A stretch of 64,000 bases of DNA from Clostridium_AD sp050717545 (GTDB taxonomy: Bacteria; Bacillota; Clostridia; Clostridiales; Clostridiaceae), in contig NZ_JBOITN010000017.1 of NCBI RefSeq assembly GCF_050717545.1, positions 124,001 through 188,000 on the forward strand, read 5' to 3'. The position numbers and the translations under genes are program-made. Below, one piece after another: positions 44,387 to 53,754 of the stretch; position 1 is the stretch's first letter; every line of letters begins with the position of its first letter. Below the pieces are notes generated by a model, which saw nothing but the letters and a program-made list of their open reading frames with translations, made no database searches and had not been told where the DNA came from.

Positions 44387-44869
44387 ATGAAAAAAGCAAT
44401 TTGCCCTGGAAGTTTTGATCCAATAACAAATGGACATTTAGACATTATCGAAAGGGCTTCTAGAGTTTTTGAGGAATTAATCGTAGGAGTACTTGTAAAT
44501 TCTGAAAAAAAATGTCTCTTCACTGCAGATGAGAGAGTAGAGCAAATAAAAAACGCTGTGAAAAATTTGTCTAACGTTCGCGTTAAGAAGTTTAGTGGGC
44601 TACTTGTTCACCTAATGAATGAAGAGGGTGCTACGGTAATTATTAAAGGGCTGAGGAGTGTTTCAGATTTTGAATATGAGTTTCAAATGGCATCAATGAA
44701 TAATAAATTGGATCCAAGTAAGGAAACTGTGTTTATGATGACAAAAACTGAGTATTGTTATATAAGTTCTTCTTCAGTTAAGCAGGTTGTTATGCTTGGA
44801 GGAAGTATTAAAGGATTGGTGCCAGAAGAAATTATTCCAGATATTATTGAAAAAATTAATTTTAAATAA
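44387..44869 (+). CDS. coaD: Phosphopantetheine adenylyltransferase
   Basis: Penultimate step of coenzyme A synthesis. The 160-aa product has CPGSFDPITNGHLDIIERA with the TxGH nucleotidyltransferase motif, VKKFSGLLV, GLRSVSDFEYEFQMASMN and the C-terminal YCYISSSSVKQV. TGGAGG precedes the ATG. With coaBC at 25 kb, three of the CoA steps are encoded in the window. Confidence 0.97.
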   Translation: MKKAICPGSFDPITNGHLDIIERASRVFEELIVGVLVNSEKKCLFTADERVEQIKNAVKNLSNVRVKKFSGLLVHLMNEEGATVIIKGLRSVSDFEYEFQMASMNNKLDPSKETVFMMTKTEYCYISSSSVKQVVMLGGSIKGLVPEEIIPDIIEKINFK

Positions 44870-44878
44870 GGGGGAAAT

Positions 44879-45403
44879 ATGGATATAATTAAACTTTTAG
44901 AATATCTTCAAGGAATTATTGAGAGTTCTTCCAAGATACCCGTTACAGGAAAGGCAGTTATAAATAAAAAAGAAATACTAGATATAATAGATCAAATTAT
45001 AAATCATTTGCCGGATGAGTTCAAAAAATCTCAGTGGATATGTGATGAAAAAGAACGAATTATGGGTGATGCAAAAAAACAGGCTAAAATTTTTGAAGAT
45101 GAGACAATTGACAAAATAAGAAGAAGAGTTGAAAAGCAAGACTTAGTTAAAGAAGCGCAGACTCGCGCTGAAGAAATTATTGCATCAGCTCAGAGAGATG
45201 CTAAAATCATGAGACTAGGGGCTAAGGACTATGCTGATGAAACATTATCACAATTAGATAAAGAGATTGAACTTAAGGGTCAGAAAATGCTTCATAAAAT
45301 TAAAGGTGACGTTCAAGAATTTTTAATATCTCTCCAGGGAGAGGTTACGGACACAACAACTTCAATAAGAGAGAATGTAAAAGAATTAAGAAGTATGAAA
45401 TAG
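44879..45403 (+). CDS. Coiled-coil protein of unknown function (ATP synthase b-like)
   Basis: The 174-aa product begins MDIIKLLEYLQGIIESSSKIP. It is dominated by charged heptad-like sequence from about residue 60 to the end (DAKKQAKIFEDETIDKIRRR; QTRAEEIIASAQRDAKIM), as in F0F1 subunit b or DivIVA-like coiled coils. It has no membrane segment. It follows coaD by 9 bp, so it is probably co-transcribed. The product is conserved in clostridia as far as I recall, without a proven role. Its 3' end overlaps the convergent ylbJ by 18 bp. Confidence 0.7.
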   Translation: MDIIKLLEYLQGIIESSSKIPVTGKAVINKKEILDIIDQIINHLPDEFKKSQWICDEKERIMGDAKKQAKIFEDETIDKIRRRVEKQDLVKEAQTRAEEIIASAQRDAKIMRLGAKDYADETLSQLDKEIELKGQKMLHKIKGDVQEFLISLQGEVTDTTTSIRENVKELRSMK

Positions 45404-46564
45404 TTTAATTATATTTATGAGTAATATCGGTACAAATAAAATCAATAATATTAAAAAATATAAATTACCACTTTTATATGTACCTATAGTATTAAAAGTA
45501 AAAACAGATGAAGTATGTAGAAAAACATAATATAAAATTATTGTTAGAATTGATGAGATTATACCTTGAATGAATTTTCGAGATATGTATTTTTTTATTG
45601 AGACATCATATTTATAGGTATAGCTATAAACTTGAGAAATTATAGATAAACCACTAAAAGCAATTAAAAAACTCAAAACTGGGAGTTTTATATACAGATT
45701 TGAATTACTAGATGCTATTAAATAACACCCATTGGTCATCTCAAGCATACCTAAGAGCAAGCCTTCTACAAAATTGCTGGAAGAGCCAATAATTGAAGAA
45801 AACTTATTAAGGGCAATGTTAAATAAGACATTGTCCTTAATCATTCCTGTTATTACAGAAAACACTACGATAAAACCACCTATGTTTAAAGAATTTTTCA
45901 AGGCATCTTCAATGCTACTTTTTAATATCATACCAATATTTTCATTAGATTTAGTATTTCTTGAAAAATTGCTACTCCTATTTTTAATTTTAAAACAAGA
46001 ACTTTTTGATGGAATAATAAATCCCATAAGGGTGCATGAGAGAATATTAGATAGTAATAATATATAACCTATTTTATTGCTTAGCATCATAGAGGCACCA
46101 ACTGAACCTATAATAAATAGAGGACTAGAATTAGATGCAATGTTTAACAATCTTTCGCAGGTGTTTAAATCAATTATATCTTTTTCGTACAAGTCGCAAG
46201 CATACCTTGCGCCTAAGGGATAACCACATAATAGGCTAATTAAAAGTGCAAAATTACATTCTTTTGGTAATTTCAATGGTGTGCAGATAAAGCTACCTAA
46301 TAATTTAGAGTAAATATTAATGCCATCGTAGCTTATTATAATGTTTATTACAACTAAAAATGGGAAAAGAGAAGGGAAAATAGCGTTGAAAAATAATTTT
46401 GCACCTGATATAGTATATTCGATACATATATTTGGCTCTAATATTATTTGAAGTATAATAAGGGAACAAATTATTGTTACAGATAGATTCATTTTTAAAG
46501 TTTTAAATAGCTTATATAACAATAACATTATGGAAATTAATAATATGACTAATAATAATTTCAA
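45386..46564 (-). CDS. ylbJ: Sporulation integral membrane protein YlbJ
   Basis: The 392-aa protein has about 8-10 transmembrane segments with the family motifs FFNAIFPSLFPFLVV, LLCGYPLGARYACDLYE and ISQVYSYTYKY (nucleoside-transporter-like gate segments). In Bacillus it is a sigma-E product needed for spore cortex formation or heat resistance. The start is TTG after AAGGGG. It is convergent with the coiled-coil gene, overlapping it by 18 bp, and lies downstream of tmcAL on the same strand. Confidence 0.9.
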   Translation of the reverse strand: MKLLLVILLISIMLLLYKLFKTLKMNLSVTIICSLIILQIILEPNICIEYTISGAKLFFNAIFPSLFPFLVVINIIISYDGINIYSKLLGSFICTPLKLPKECNFALLISLLCGYPLGARYACDLYEKDIIDLNTCERLLNIASNSSPLFIIGSVGASMMLSNKIGYILLLSNILSCTLMGFIIPSKSSCFKIKNRSSNFSRNTKSNENIGMILKSSIEDALKNSLNIGGFIVVFSVITGMIKDNVLFNIALNKFSSIIGSSSNFVEGLLLGMLEMTNGCYLIASSNSNLYIKLPVLSFLIAFSGLSIISQVYSYTYKYDVSIKKYISRKFIQGIISSILTIILYYVFLHTSSVFTFNTIGTYKSGNLYFLILLILFVPILLINIIKLFHTS

Positions 46565-46649
46565 TGAGTAGCCCCTTTTTATAGTATTACTGTTTTAAAT
46601 ATATTTGAATCTTAATAAACTTATGTGTTGAAAGCACTAATTTTAAATA

Positions 46650-46688
46650 AATAAATGCTACTATCTTTTAAAGAAAGTAGCATTTATT
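46650..46688 (-). terminator. Probable terminator after tmcAL
   Basis: AATAAATGCTACT (46650-46662) pairs perfectly with AGTAGCATTTATT (46676-46688). On the minus strand it follows the tmcAL stop directly and runs into T-rich sequence. Confidence 0.65.
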
Positions 46689-47912
46689 TTAATCTATAAT
46701 AATAGGGGATATTAAATAATCGCTGTTTGGATTTATATTACTATTTAGAAGGCTGTAAGCTCTTGTGGACTGAATGTCCAAACGCATAATGTCATTTAAC
46801 TTTTTTGGAATTTTAGTGTAAAGTGGAATGCTGCTGTTAGATTTTATAGATTTTAGAATTGACTTCCCATTTGAGTTAAAACCTAAAATTCTAGCATAGG
46901 GACAAGGCATAGATCTTAATTTTTTAGTATTAAAGTTATCAAACCCTATAAAATATTGGCATAATATTCTACTTATTCTACTATAAGTGTAGCGCTTGCT
47001 TTTTATACCTTCAATTGCAGTAGAGTATCTGTTATTATTTTGCAAAGATTTAATAATTCTATTATCAAGGCCTTCAGACACATCTGGTAAATTTACTAAA
47101 GTGTTTTTGGAACAAGCCGATTTATATTTAATGTATGGAAACATAGAATCTTCAAATATAAATTTTTCATTTTTTGAGTACAACTTTTGAATTTCATATA
47201 ACACAGAACTTGGAACGTAGGCCTCAAGTTCTGTCAAAGAACCATTATCTTTCAAAAACTTTCTTATGGCACTAGCACTTGAAAATTTATTGCCAAGTAG
47301 ATTACTATCATAAGAGGCTCCTTCTCTTTTTAAAGTGTAGGGCGAGATAGAACTATTTAATTTAATTAGACTCTTGCAATACTCAATGCCAAGTATATTA
47401 TTTGATGACTTTAAAAAATCACTTAATAATAAGTTTGATATGTTGGTGTCTGCATTTTTAAAATAATCAGAAAGGGCATTAGCTCTTGCTACAGGGTAGC
47501 CATTACCAGCATCCAGATAAGTTTTTAACAATGATTTAAATTGATGGGGCTCTTCATACAGTAGATTAGATATAGTAGATATATCATTAATATCTCCATG
47601 TTCGCTACCAAAGCAAATGTTATCTACTACTGCCAGACTATTTAAAAGACTCACAGCTCCGAATGAGAAAAATTCTGCTGAGGATATACTGTAAATAGAT
47701 GGAAGTTCTATTACTAAATCTACACCATTATTTAATGCCATTCTAGTTTTTGTCCATTTGTCTATACTTGATGGAATTCCACGTTGAGCAAAATTTCCAC
47801 TCATGACACAAATTAAGGCGTCGGAGTTTGTAATCTCTTTGGTTTTATTAATATGATATACATGACCGTTATGTAATGGATTATATTCAACAATTATTCC
47901 AGAAATGTTCAT
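46689..47912 (-). CDS. tmcAL: tRNA(Met) cytidine acetate ligase TmcAL (YlbM)
   Basis: Uses acetate and ATP to make N4-acetylcytidine at the wobble base of elongator tRNA-Met. The 407-aa product starts MNISGIIVEYNPLHNGHVYHI with the nucleotidyltransferase HxGH, followed by CVMSGNFAQRGIPSSIDKWTK and ELPSIYSISSAEFFSFGAV. The ribosome binding site is CGAGGTGA. It is divergent from pta, a known arrangement near ylbJ in Firmicutes. Confidence 0.92.
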   Translation of the reverse strand: MNISGIIVEYNPLHNGHVYHINKTKEITNSDALICVMSGNFAQRGIPSSIDKWTKTRMALNNGVDLVIELPSIYSISSAEFFSFGAVSLLNSLAVVDNICFGSEHGDINDISTISNLLYEEPHQFKSLLKTYLDAGNGYPVARANALSDYFKNADTNISNLLLSDFLKSSNNILGIEYCKSLIKLNSSISPYTLKREGASYDSNLLGNKFSSASAIRKFLKDNGSLTELEAYVPSSVLYEIQKLYSKNEKFIFEDSMFPYIKYKSACSKNTLVNLPDVSEGLDNRIIKSLQNNNRYSTAIEGIKSKRYTYSRISRILCQYFIGFDNFNTKKLRSMPCPYARILGFNSNGKSILKSIKSNSSIPLYTKIPKKLNDIMRLDIQSTRAYSLLNSNINPNSDYLISPIIID

Positions 47913-48275
47913 TAATTCACCTCGCGTAAGTTAATATTAATATGATAACATATAATAAGTATAAGCTAATAATTTATGTATAAAAAGACATTATTAAAAA
48001 TACTTGATATTTTAAGTGAATATATTAGTAAATATACTTTGCGAATATTGTTAAAAATATATCTATAAATCTATTATATGCATAAAATAAATTATTGAAA
48101 GTAGATGTACCAAGGCATAAAGTGAAAAAGAATGAAAATTATGAATATATAGAATATATTATATACAAATCATTTTGATTTTTAAGTTGAAATGTGTAGG
48201 TGAATAGGTGTAATATAATAATATTGTATATTATTGATGATTATAAGTTAATAATAACTGAGAGGAGAAATAAGA
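47913..48275. other. Divergent intergenic region between tmcAL and pta
   Basis: This 363-bp very AT-rich gap holds no ORF and no strong dyad. Possible pta promoter elements are TTGAAA (48187-48192) with TAATAT (48211-48216) at an 18-nt spacing. In sequence this AT-rich the assignment is weak. Confidence 0.4.
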
Positions 48276-49277
48276 ATGACATTTATAGAGAAAATATGTA
48301 AAAAAGCACAAGCAGATAAAAAAAGAATAGTACTTCCAGAAGGTGAAGAGGAGAGAACTATAAGAGCTAGTGAGATCATCAAAAACAAATCATTGGCTGA
48401 CGTAGTATTAATTGGGGATATAAGTGTAATTAAAGCAAAAGCAGTTAAATTCGGAGTTAACATTGAAGGTATAGAAATTGCAGACCCAAAAACTTCTGAT
48501 AAAGCTGAAATTTATGCAAAAGAATTTTATGAATTAAGAAAAAAGAAAGGTATGACTATAGAGAAAGCAGCAGAGATAGTAAAAGATCCTGTATATTTTG
48601 CAACCATGATGCTTAAAATGGGAGAAGTCGATGGAATGGTTTCCGGAGCTGTGCATTATACTGGCGATTTACTTAGACCTGGAATGCAAATAATTAAAAC
48701 AGCACCGGGAATGAAGATTGTTTCAAGTTTCTTTATAATTGAATTGCCTTACAATCATTTTGGAGAAAACGGACTACTTTTATTTGGAGATTCTGCTGTT
48801 AATATAAACCCTAATGCAGAAGAACTCGCAAATATAGCTATTAGTACTGCAGATAATGCAAAATCATTATGTGATTTTGAACCTAAGGTTGCATTGTTAT
48901 CTTTTTCTACTAGAGGAAGTGCAAAACATGAATTTGTTGATAAAGTAGTGGAAGCTACTGAAATTGCAAGAGCTGCTAGACCAGATTTACAAATTGATGG
49001 CGAACTTCAGTTAGATGCTGCCATTGTATGTTCTGTAGCAAATCTAAAAGCGCCAGATAGTACTGTTGCCGGATATGCAAATGTTTTAATATTCCCAGAT
49101 ATACAATCAGGAAACATTGGATATAAATTAGTGCAAAGATTTGCTAAAGCAAAAGCTATTGGACCAATTTGCCAAGGATTTGCTAAACCTATTAATGATT
49201 TATCAAGAGGATGTAATGTAGAAGATATAGTTAGTGTTGTTGCAGTAACTGCTGTTCAAGCTCAAACTCGAGCATAA
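48276..49277 (+). CDS. pta: Phosphate acetyltransferase
   Basis: Converts acetyl-CoA and phosphate to acetyl phosphate. The 333-aa product has KKRIVLPEGEEERTIRA near the start, MLKMGEVDGMVSGAVHYTGDLLRPG, LSFSTRGSAKHE and DGELQLDAAIV. The short (non-fused) form is typical of Gram-positives. AGAGGAG precedes the ATG. ackA follows 46 bp downstream, giving the acetate and ATP-forming pathway of fermentation. Confidence 0.97.
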   Translation: MTFIEKICKKAQADKKRIVLPEGEEERTIRASEIIKNKSLADVVLIGDISVIKAKAVKFGVNIEGIEIADPKTSDKAEIYAKEFYELRKKKGMTIEKAAEIVKDPVYFATMMLKMGEVDGMVSGAVHYTGDLLRPGMQIIKTAPGMKIVSSFFIIELPYNHFGENGLLLFGDSAVNINPNAEELANIAISTADNAKSLCDFEPKVALLSFSTRGSAKHEFVDKVVEATEIARAARPDLQIDGELQLDAAIVCSVANLKAPDSTVAGYANVLIFPDIQSGNIGYKLVQRFAKAKAIGPICQGFAKPINDLSRGCNVEDIVSVVAVTAVQAQTRA

Positions 49278-49323
49278 TTTTGTATGAAAACATTTAGTAT
49301 ATAATAATTAGGGAGGCAAATTT

Positions 49324-50514
49324 ATGAAAATATTAGTTATAAATTGTGGAAGTTCATCTCTTAAGTATCAGTTGATAGACATGGAAAATGAAAAATGTTT
49401 AGCCCTTGGACTTGTAGAAAGAATTGGAATAGAAGGATCAAAATTAACACAAAAAGTTAATGGAGAGAAATATATTATTGAAGAAGCAATGAAGGATCAT
49501 ACAGATGCTATTAGATTAGTAATTGGTGCTCTTGTAGATGCTCAGCATGGCGTTATTAAAGAATTATCAGAAATAGGAGCTGTAGGACATAGAGTAGTTC
49601 ATGGTGGTGAAAAATATGCGCAATCAGTTGCAATTAATGATGAAGTAATGAAGATTTTAGAAGAATGTTCAAAACTAGCACCTCTTCACAACCCAGCTAA
49701 CATAATTGGAATTAACGCTTGCAAAGAGCTTATGCCAAATGTACCAATGGTAGCTGTATTTGATACTTCATTTCACCAAACAATGCCAGAATGTGCATAC
49801 ATATACCCACTTCCATATGATCTTTATACTGATTATGGTGTTAGAAAATATGGATTCCACGGAACATCTCACAGATATGTTTCGGGTAAAGCAGCAGGGA
49901 TGATGGGTAAGGACATAAAGGATTTAAAATTAATTACTTGTCACTTAGGAAATGGAGCAAGTACTGCTGCAATTCAAAATGGTAAATCAGTAGAAACAAG
50001 TATGGGTTTTACTCCGCTTGAAGGAATAGCTATGGGAACTAGATGTGGAAGTATTGATCCAGCTATAGTAACATATATTATGAAAGAAAAGAATCTAACT
50101 ATTGAACAAGTAAATGATATGATGAATAAAGAATCTGGAGTGCTAGGAATATCAGGAGTAAGCAGTGATTTTAGGGATATAGAAGATGCTGCATGGAAAG
50201 ATGGAAATCATAGGGCACAACTTGCACTTGATGTATTCTGTTATAAAGTTAAACAATTTATAGGTTCTTATGTTGCAGTAATGGGTGGAGTAGATGCAAT
50301 TGTATTTACTGCAGGACTTGGTGAAAATTCTCCGGAAACTAGGGAGCAAATATGTAGTGGATTAGAGTTTTTTGGCGCAGTTATAGATAAAACTAAGAAT
50401 AATACTCGCGGAAAAGACGCAGAAATCAGCACTGATGATTCAACAACTAAAATATTTGTTATACCAACAAACGAAGAATTAGTAATTGCAAGAGACACAT
50501 TGGATTTAATATAA
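49324..50514 (+). CDS. ackA: Acetate kinase
   Basis: Makes acetate and ATP from acetyl phosphate and ADP. The 396-aa product has VINCGSSSLKYQL, GHRVVHGGEKY, FDTSFHQTMP, RKYGFHGTSHRYVS, HLGNGAS and FTAGLGENSPETRE, covering the phosphate, adenosine and catalytic regions. AGGGAGG precedes the ATG. Paired with pta in an operon. Confidence 0.97.
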   Translation: MKILVINCGSSSLKYQLIDMENEKCLALGLVERIGIEGSKLTQKVNGEKYIIEEAMKDHTDAIRLVIGALVDAQHGVIKELSEIGAVGHRVVHGGEKYAQSVAINDEVMKILEECSKLAPLHNPANIIGINACKELMPNVPMVAVFDTSFHQTMPECAYIYPLPYDLYTDYGVRKYGFHGTSHRYVSGKAAGMMGKDIKDLKLITCHLGNGASTAAIQNGKSVETSMGFTPLEGIAMGTRCGSIDPAIVTYIMKEKNLTIEQVNDMMNKESGVLGISGVSSDFRDIEDAAWKDGNHRAQLALDVFCYKVKQFIGSYVAVMGGVDAIVFTAGLGENSPETREQICSGLEFFGAVIDKTKNNTRGKDAEISTDDSTTKIFVIPTNEELVIARDTLDLI

Positions 50515-50546
50515 TAAAATCATATAAGGATTTTGATAAATAATTC

Positions 50547-50575
50547 TTGACTTTTTACTTGATTGTTTATATAAT
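50547..50575 (+). promoter_or_regulatory. Sigma-A promoter of the DUF177-rpmF operon
   Basis: TTGACT (50547-50552), an exact 17-nt spacer and TATAAT (50570-50575). The transcript should begin near 50582. Confidence 0.75.
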
Positions 50576-50581
50576 AAACTG

Positions 50582-50724
50582 TGTTTGATGTAAGTAAAAA
50601 ACAATTTAGTTAGGAGGGACGCAGAAGCTTTGCTCGAGCTGTATAATTTATTTATACAAGGTATAAAGATTTTTCTTTATACGAGAAAAAACTAAATTGA
50701 ATTTAGTAATTCAGAGTGAATAGT
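50582..50724 (+). promoter_or_regulatory. Candidate structured RNA leader of DUF177-rpmF
   Basis: About 143 nt of leader lie between the promoter and start codon. CAATTTAGTT (50602-50611) pairs perfectly with AACTAAATTG (50690-50699), closing a multi-branch region. Inside are two perfect hairpins, TGTATAA/TTATACA (50640-50646 with 50652-50658) and GTATAAAG/CTTTATAC (50661-50668 with 50675-50682). A GC-richer segment follows an AGGAGG that is more than 100 nt from the start codon. I do not recognise an established riboswitch class. Confidence 0.5.
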
Positions 50725-51225
50725 ATGTTAATAGATATTTCAGAATTATTTAGCAATAAAAAAACAAGAAAAAAAATTCAATTAGATTTAGAAAAAGAAA
50801 AATTTTTCTATGATAATGAATTTATAGGGTTTTCTAAGCCAGTTAAGTTAGATTTGCTTTTGAAGCCATATGGTGATGAAATAGATTTAACTGGGAGTAT
50901 TGAGGCTGAACTATTACTTGCTTGTTCTAGGTGTCTTGAGACCTTTTCTTATTCAATACATATTGAATTAAATGAAAGACTATCGAAAACTCTAAAGAGT
51001 GAAGATGAGGATATTATTTTTATTGAAGATGATAGATTAGATCTAAATGAAATTGTGGAAAATAATATCATTTCTATTCTGCCTATAAAAAAACTTTGTA
51101 ATAAAGATTGTAAAGGCTTATGCCATCAGTGTGGAATCAATTTAAATCATAGTTCATGTAAATGTGAATTTGATGATGTTGATCCAAGGTTGGCAAAATT
51201 AAAAAATTTGTTTTCAACTGATTAA
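50725..51225 (+). CDS. DUF177 (YceD) protein upstream of rpmF
   Basis: The 166-aa product has the family pattern LLACSRCLETFSY, a C-terminal CNKDCKGLCHQCGINLNHSSCKCE cysteine cluster, and DPRLAKLKNLF at the end. YceD/DUF177 proteins are linked to 23S rRNA processing and to L32. An ATG at 50725 or a GTG at 50716 could start it; neither has a good ribosome binding site, and AGAGTGA before 50725 is weak. The gene immediately precedes rpmF, as in most bacteria. Confidence 0.88.
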   Translation: MLIDISELFSNKKTRKKIQLDLEKEKFFYDNEFIGFSKPVKLDLLLKPYGDEIDLTGSIEAELLLACSRCLETFSYSIHIELNERLSKTLKSEDEDIIFIEDDRLDLNEIVENNIISILPIKKLCNKDCKGLCHQCGINLNHSSCKCEFDDVDPRLAKLKNLFSTD

Positions 51226-51237
51226 GGAGGTGTTACA

Positions 51238-51423
51238 ATGGGAAATCCTGCTAGAAAATTTTCAAAAGGTAGAAGAGATTCTCGAAGAGCGCAAACATTT
51301 AAACTTGGTTTACCAGGAATAGTTGAGTGCCCTCAGTGCCACGACATGAAGCTTGCTCACAGAGTATGTAAAAACTGTGGATATTACAAAAATAGAGAAG
51401 TAGTTGTTATGGAAGCAAAATAA
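51238..51423 (+). CDS. rpmF: 50S ribosomal protein L32
   Basis: The 61-aa product has the conserved NPARKFSKGRRDSRRAQTFK start and a four-Cys zinc ribbon (CPQC, CKNCGYYKNREV). AAGGAGGTG precedes the ATG by 6 nt. Confidence 0.97.
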   Translation: MGNPARKFSKGRRDSRRAQTFKLGLPGIVECPQCHDMKLAHRVCKNCGYYKNREVVVMEAK

Positions 51424-51450
51424 GAAGAAAGTCGAAAGACTTTCTTTTTT
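51424..51450 (+). terminator. Terminator after rpmF with GAAA tetraloop
   Basis: AAGAAAGTC (51424-51432) pairs with GACTTTCTT (51437-51445) around a GAAA tetraloop and is followed by TTTTATTTT. Confidence 0.9.
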
Positions 51451-51588
51451 ATTTTCAGATAAAAATGTAATTATATTTAATTTTAGCATTTTAAATGATA
51501 GGAATAATTTGGCGATATGGTATATAATATAAAGGTAGATATAATATAAGTCTTTTGGTTTAAAGGCACATTTAAAGTGAGGTTTAAA

Positions 51589-52581
51589 ATGGTAGTTGTT
51601 GTAGATGGTATGGGTGGAGATTTTTCCCCAAATGCTGTGGTTGAAGGATGCATTTCAGCAATAAAAGAATATGACGTAGATATATTAATAACTGGACCTG
51701 AGGATTTAATTCAAATGGAACTAAGAAAATATAACTATGACACAAGTAAAATTAAGATTGTTGATGCTAAGGAAGTTATCAGTACAAACGAACATCCAGT
51801 AATGGCAATTAAACGTAAAAAAGGATCAAGCTTGGTAAAAGCATTAAATCTTGTGAAAAGTGGTGAGGCAGATGCTATTATTTCAGCTGGAAGCACTGGA
51901 GCTTTTTTAGCTGGATGTACATTAATAGTAGGCAGAATAAAAGGTATAGATAGACCAGCATTAGCCCCAGTAGTTCCGGGTAAAAACGGGCCATTTATGA
52001 TAATTGATTGTGGTGCAAATGCGGAATGTAAACCTCATTATTTAGTACAGTTTGGACTTATGGGGAAAACGTATTTTGAAAACATTTTAACGATGAATAA
52101 TCCATCAGTTGGCCTTGTGAATATAGGTACTGAAGAAGAAAAAGGTAATGAACTTTCAAAGTCTGCTCATCAGTTATTGAAAGGGGCAAATTTAAATTTT
52201 GTAGGTAACGTAGAAGCTAGAGAAATTCCAACTGGTGATGTTAATGTCTTAGTTTGTGATGGTTTCACAGGCAATGTAATACTTAAATTATATGAAGGCA
52301 CAGTTGCTACGATATTTGATTTGTTAAAAGCAGAAATAATGAAATCTTTCAAAACTAAAATTGGAGGGATTTTATTAAAACCTGTTTTTAGAAAGTTTAA
52401 AAAAGATTTTGATTATAAAGAATATGGTGGGGCTGCATTCCTTGGGGTAAACGGAATCTGCATAAAAGCCCATGGGAATTCAGATGCTAAAGCCTTTAAA
52501 AATGCAATTGGTCAGGCTACTATATTTTACGAAAATAAGGTGGTAGATAAATTAAAACTGGAAATAGAAAAATTATCTTAG
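51589..52581 (+). CDS. plsX: Phosphate acyltransferase PlsX
   Basis: Makes acyl-phosphate from acyl-ACP for phospholipid synthesis. The 330-aa product begins VVVVDGMGGDFSPNAVVEG and has SAGSTGAFLAGC, RPALAPVVPGKNGPFMIIDCGANAE, VCDGFTGNVILK and GGAAFLGVNG. The ATG at 51589 follows GTGAGG by 6 nt; the GTG at 51577 overlaps it. acpP is 72 bp downstream, the conserved plsX-acpP-rnc cluster. Confidence 0.95.
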   Translation: MVVVVDGMGGDFSPNAVVEGCISAIKEYDVDILITGPEDLIQMELRKYNYDTSKIKIVDAKEVISTNEHPVMAIKRKKGSSLVKALNLVKSGEADAIISAGSTGAFLAGCTLIVGRIKGIDRPALAPVVPGKNGPFMIIDCGANAECKPHYLVQFGLMGKTYFENILTMNNPSVGLVNIGTEEEKGNELSKSAHQLLKGANLNFVGNVEAREIPTGDVNVLVCDGFTGNVILKLYEGTVATIFDLLKAEIMKSFKTKIGGILLKPVFRKFKKDFDYKEYGGAAFLGVNGICIKAHGNSDAKAFKNAIGQATIFYENKVVDKLKLEIEKLS

Positions 52582-52653
52582 GATGAAAAGAATATAAATG
52601 ATAATTTCAAATAATTTTTATGTATAATTTAAAATAAAGGAGGTGAAAATATT

Positions 52654-52884
52654 ATGTTTGAAAAAATTAGAGCATGCATTGCATCACAATTAAGCATAGA
52701 TGAAGAAGAAATAAAAATGGAGTCATCTTTTATGAATAATTTAGGTGCTGATTCCCTTGATATAGTTGAATTGATTATGTCTTTAGAAGAGGAATACGAT
52801 ATAGAAATTCCTGATGAAGATGTTGAGAAAATTGTGACTGTTGGTGATATTGTTGAGTATATTAAAGCCCATTCTGAGGAATAA
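52654..52884 (+). CDS. acpP: Acyl carrier protein
   Basis: The 76-aa acidic carrier has the phosphopantetheine-attachment serine in GADSLDIVELIM. AAGGAGGTGA precedes the ATG. It lies between plsX and rnc, the usual location. Confidence 0.97.
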   Translation: MFEKIRACIASQLSIDEEEIKMESSFMNNLGADSLDIVELIMSLEEEYDIEIPDEDVEKIVTVGDIVEYIKAHSEE

Positions 52885-53052
52885 CCTATGGCCCCGCATC
52901 ACTGGGGGCATTGAGTTTCTTCAAGCTTATTTTTGAATTTACTATAGAAAATATTTTATATAAAAAGCTAAAGTAAATTGAATAATAAACTTGAATGACT
53001 TTTTTAAATGAAGAAAAATATGCAAATAAACTTCCGAAAAGGAGTAATAATT

Positions 53053-53754
53053 ATGAAAAATGATATAAAATTACAGGACCTTGAGAAGGAACTTAAACTT
53101 AATTTTACTAATAAAGAGCTATTAAAGGTTGCAACAACACATAGTTCATATGCAAATCAGAAAAAAAGGGTTGAGTTTAATGAACGATTAGAGTTCCTTG
53201 GGGATTCTGTATTACAACTTATAATATCAGAATACCTATATTTAAGGTTTACGCAAAAGCCTGAGGGTTTCTTAACTAAAATCAGGTCTTTAATAGTTTG
53301 TGAAAATTCTTTATGCGAAATTGCAAGTGGATGGGACCTTGGAAAGTATATGAATATGAGTAAAGGTGAAGAAATTACTGGTGGTAGACATAGAGTTTCA
53401 ATACTAGCTGATTGTGTTGAAGCAGTAATCGCAGCTGTATATTTGGACAAAGGGATAGATTATTCTAGGGCATTTATACTTGATAACTTTAAAGTTACAA
53501 TTCAAAAAGCAATTAGTAATGAGATAGTATTAGATTATAAGACTAAACTTCAGGAAATTTTTCAGCAAAATGGAGAAGTTAATATTCGATATGAACTTGT
53601 AAAATTTGAAGGCCCACCACATAGAAGAGAGTTCTTTGTTAATTTAATAATAAATGATGTTATAAAAGGCTCAGGACATGGATTTAGTAAAAAGGAAGCA
53701 GAGCAGAATGCAGCAAAAGAAGTTATGCGTGGTCAGGAGGCTGTGCATGAGTAA
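53053..53754 (+). CDS. rnc: Ribonuclease III
   Basis: Double-strand-specific endoribonuclease. The 233-aa product has the signature NERLEFLGDSVLQLIISEYLY, the second acidic cluster ADCVEAVIAAVYLD, and a C-terminal dsRNA-binding domain ending GFSKKEAEQNAAKEVM. AAAAGGAG lies about 8 nt before the ATG at 53053; upstream ATGs are unsupported. Confidence 0.96.
   Translation: MKNDIKLQDLEKELKLNFTNKELLKVATTHSSYANQKKRVEFNERLEFLGDSVLQLIISEYLYLRFTQKPEGFLTKIRSLIVCENSLCEIASGWDLGKYMNMSKGEEITGGRHRVSILADCVEAVIAAVYLDKGIDYSRAFILDNFKVTIQKAISNEIVLDYKTKLQEIFQQNGEVNIRYELVKFEGPPHRREFFVNLIINDVIKGSGHGFSKKEAEQNAAKEVMRGQEAVHE

Noticed and set aside
50630..50695. Leader peptide starting at TTG 50630 after AGGAGG
   Set aside because: The 12-nt spacing is too long and the frame has no other support; an RNA structure explains the region better.
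52888..52912. Terminator after acpP
   Set aside because: A short GC hairpin is possible (GCCCC/GGGGC) but no T-run follows, so I did not call it.
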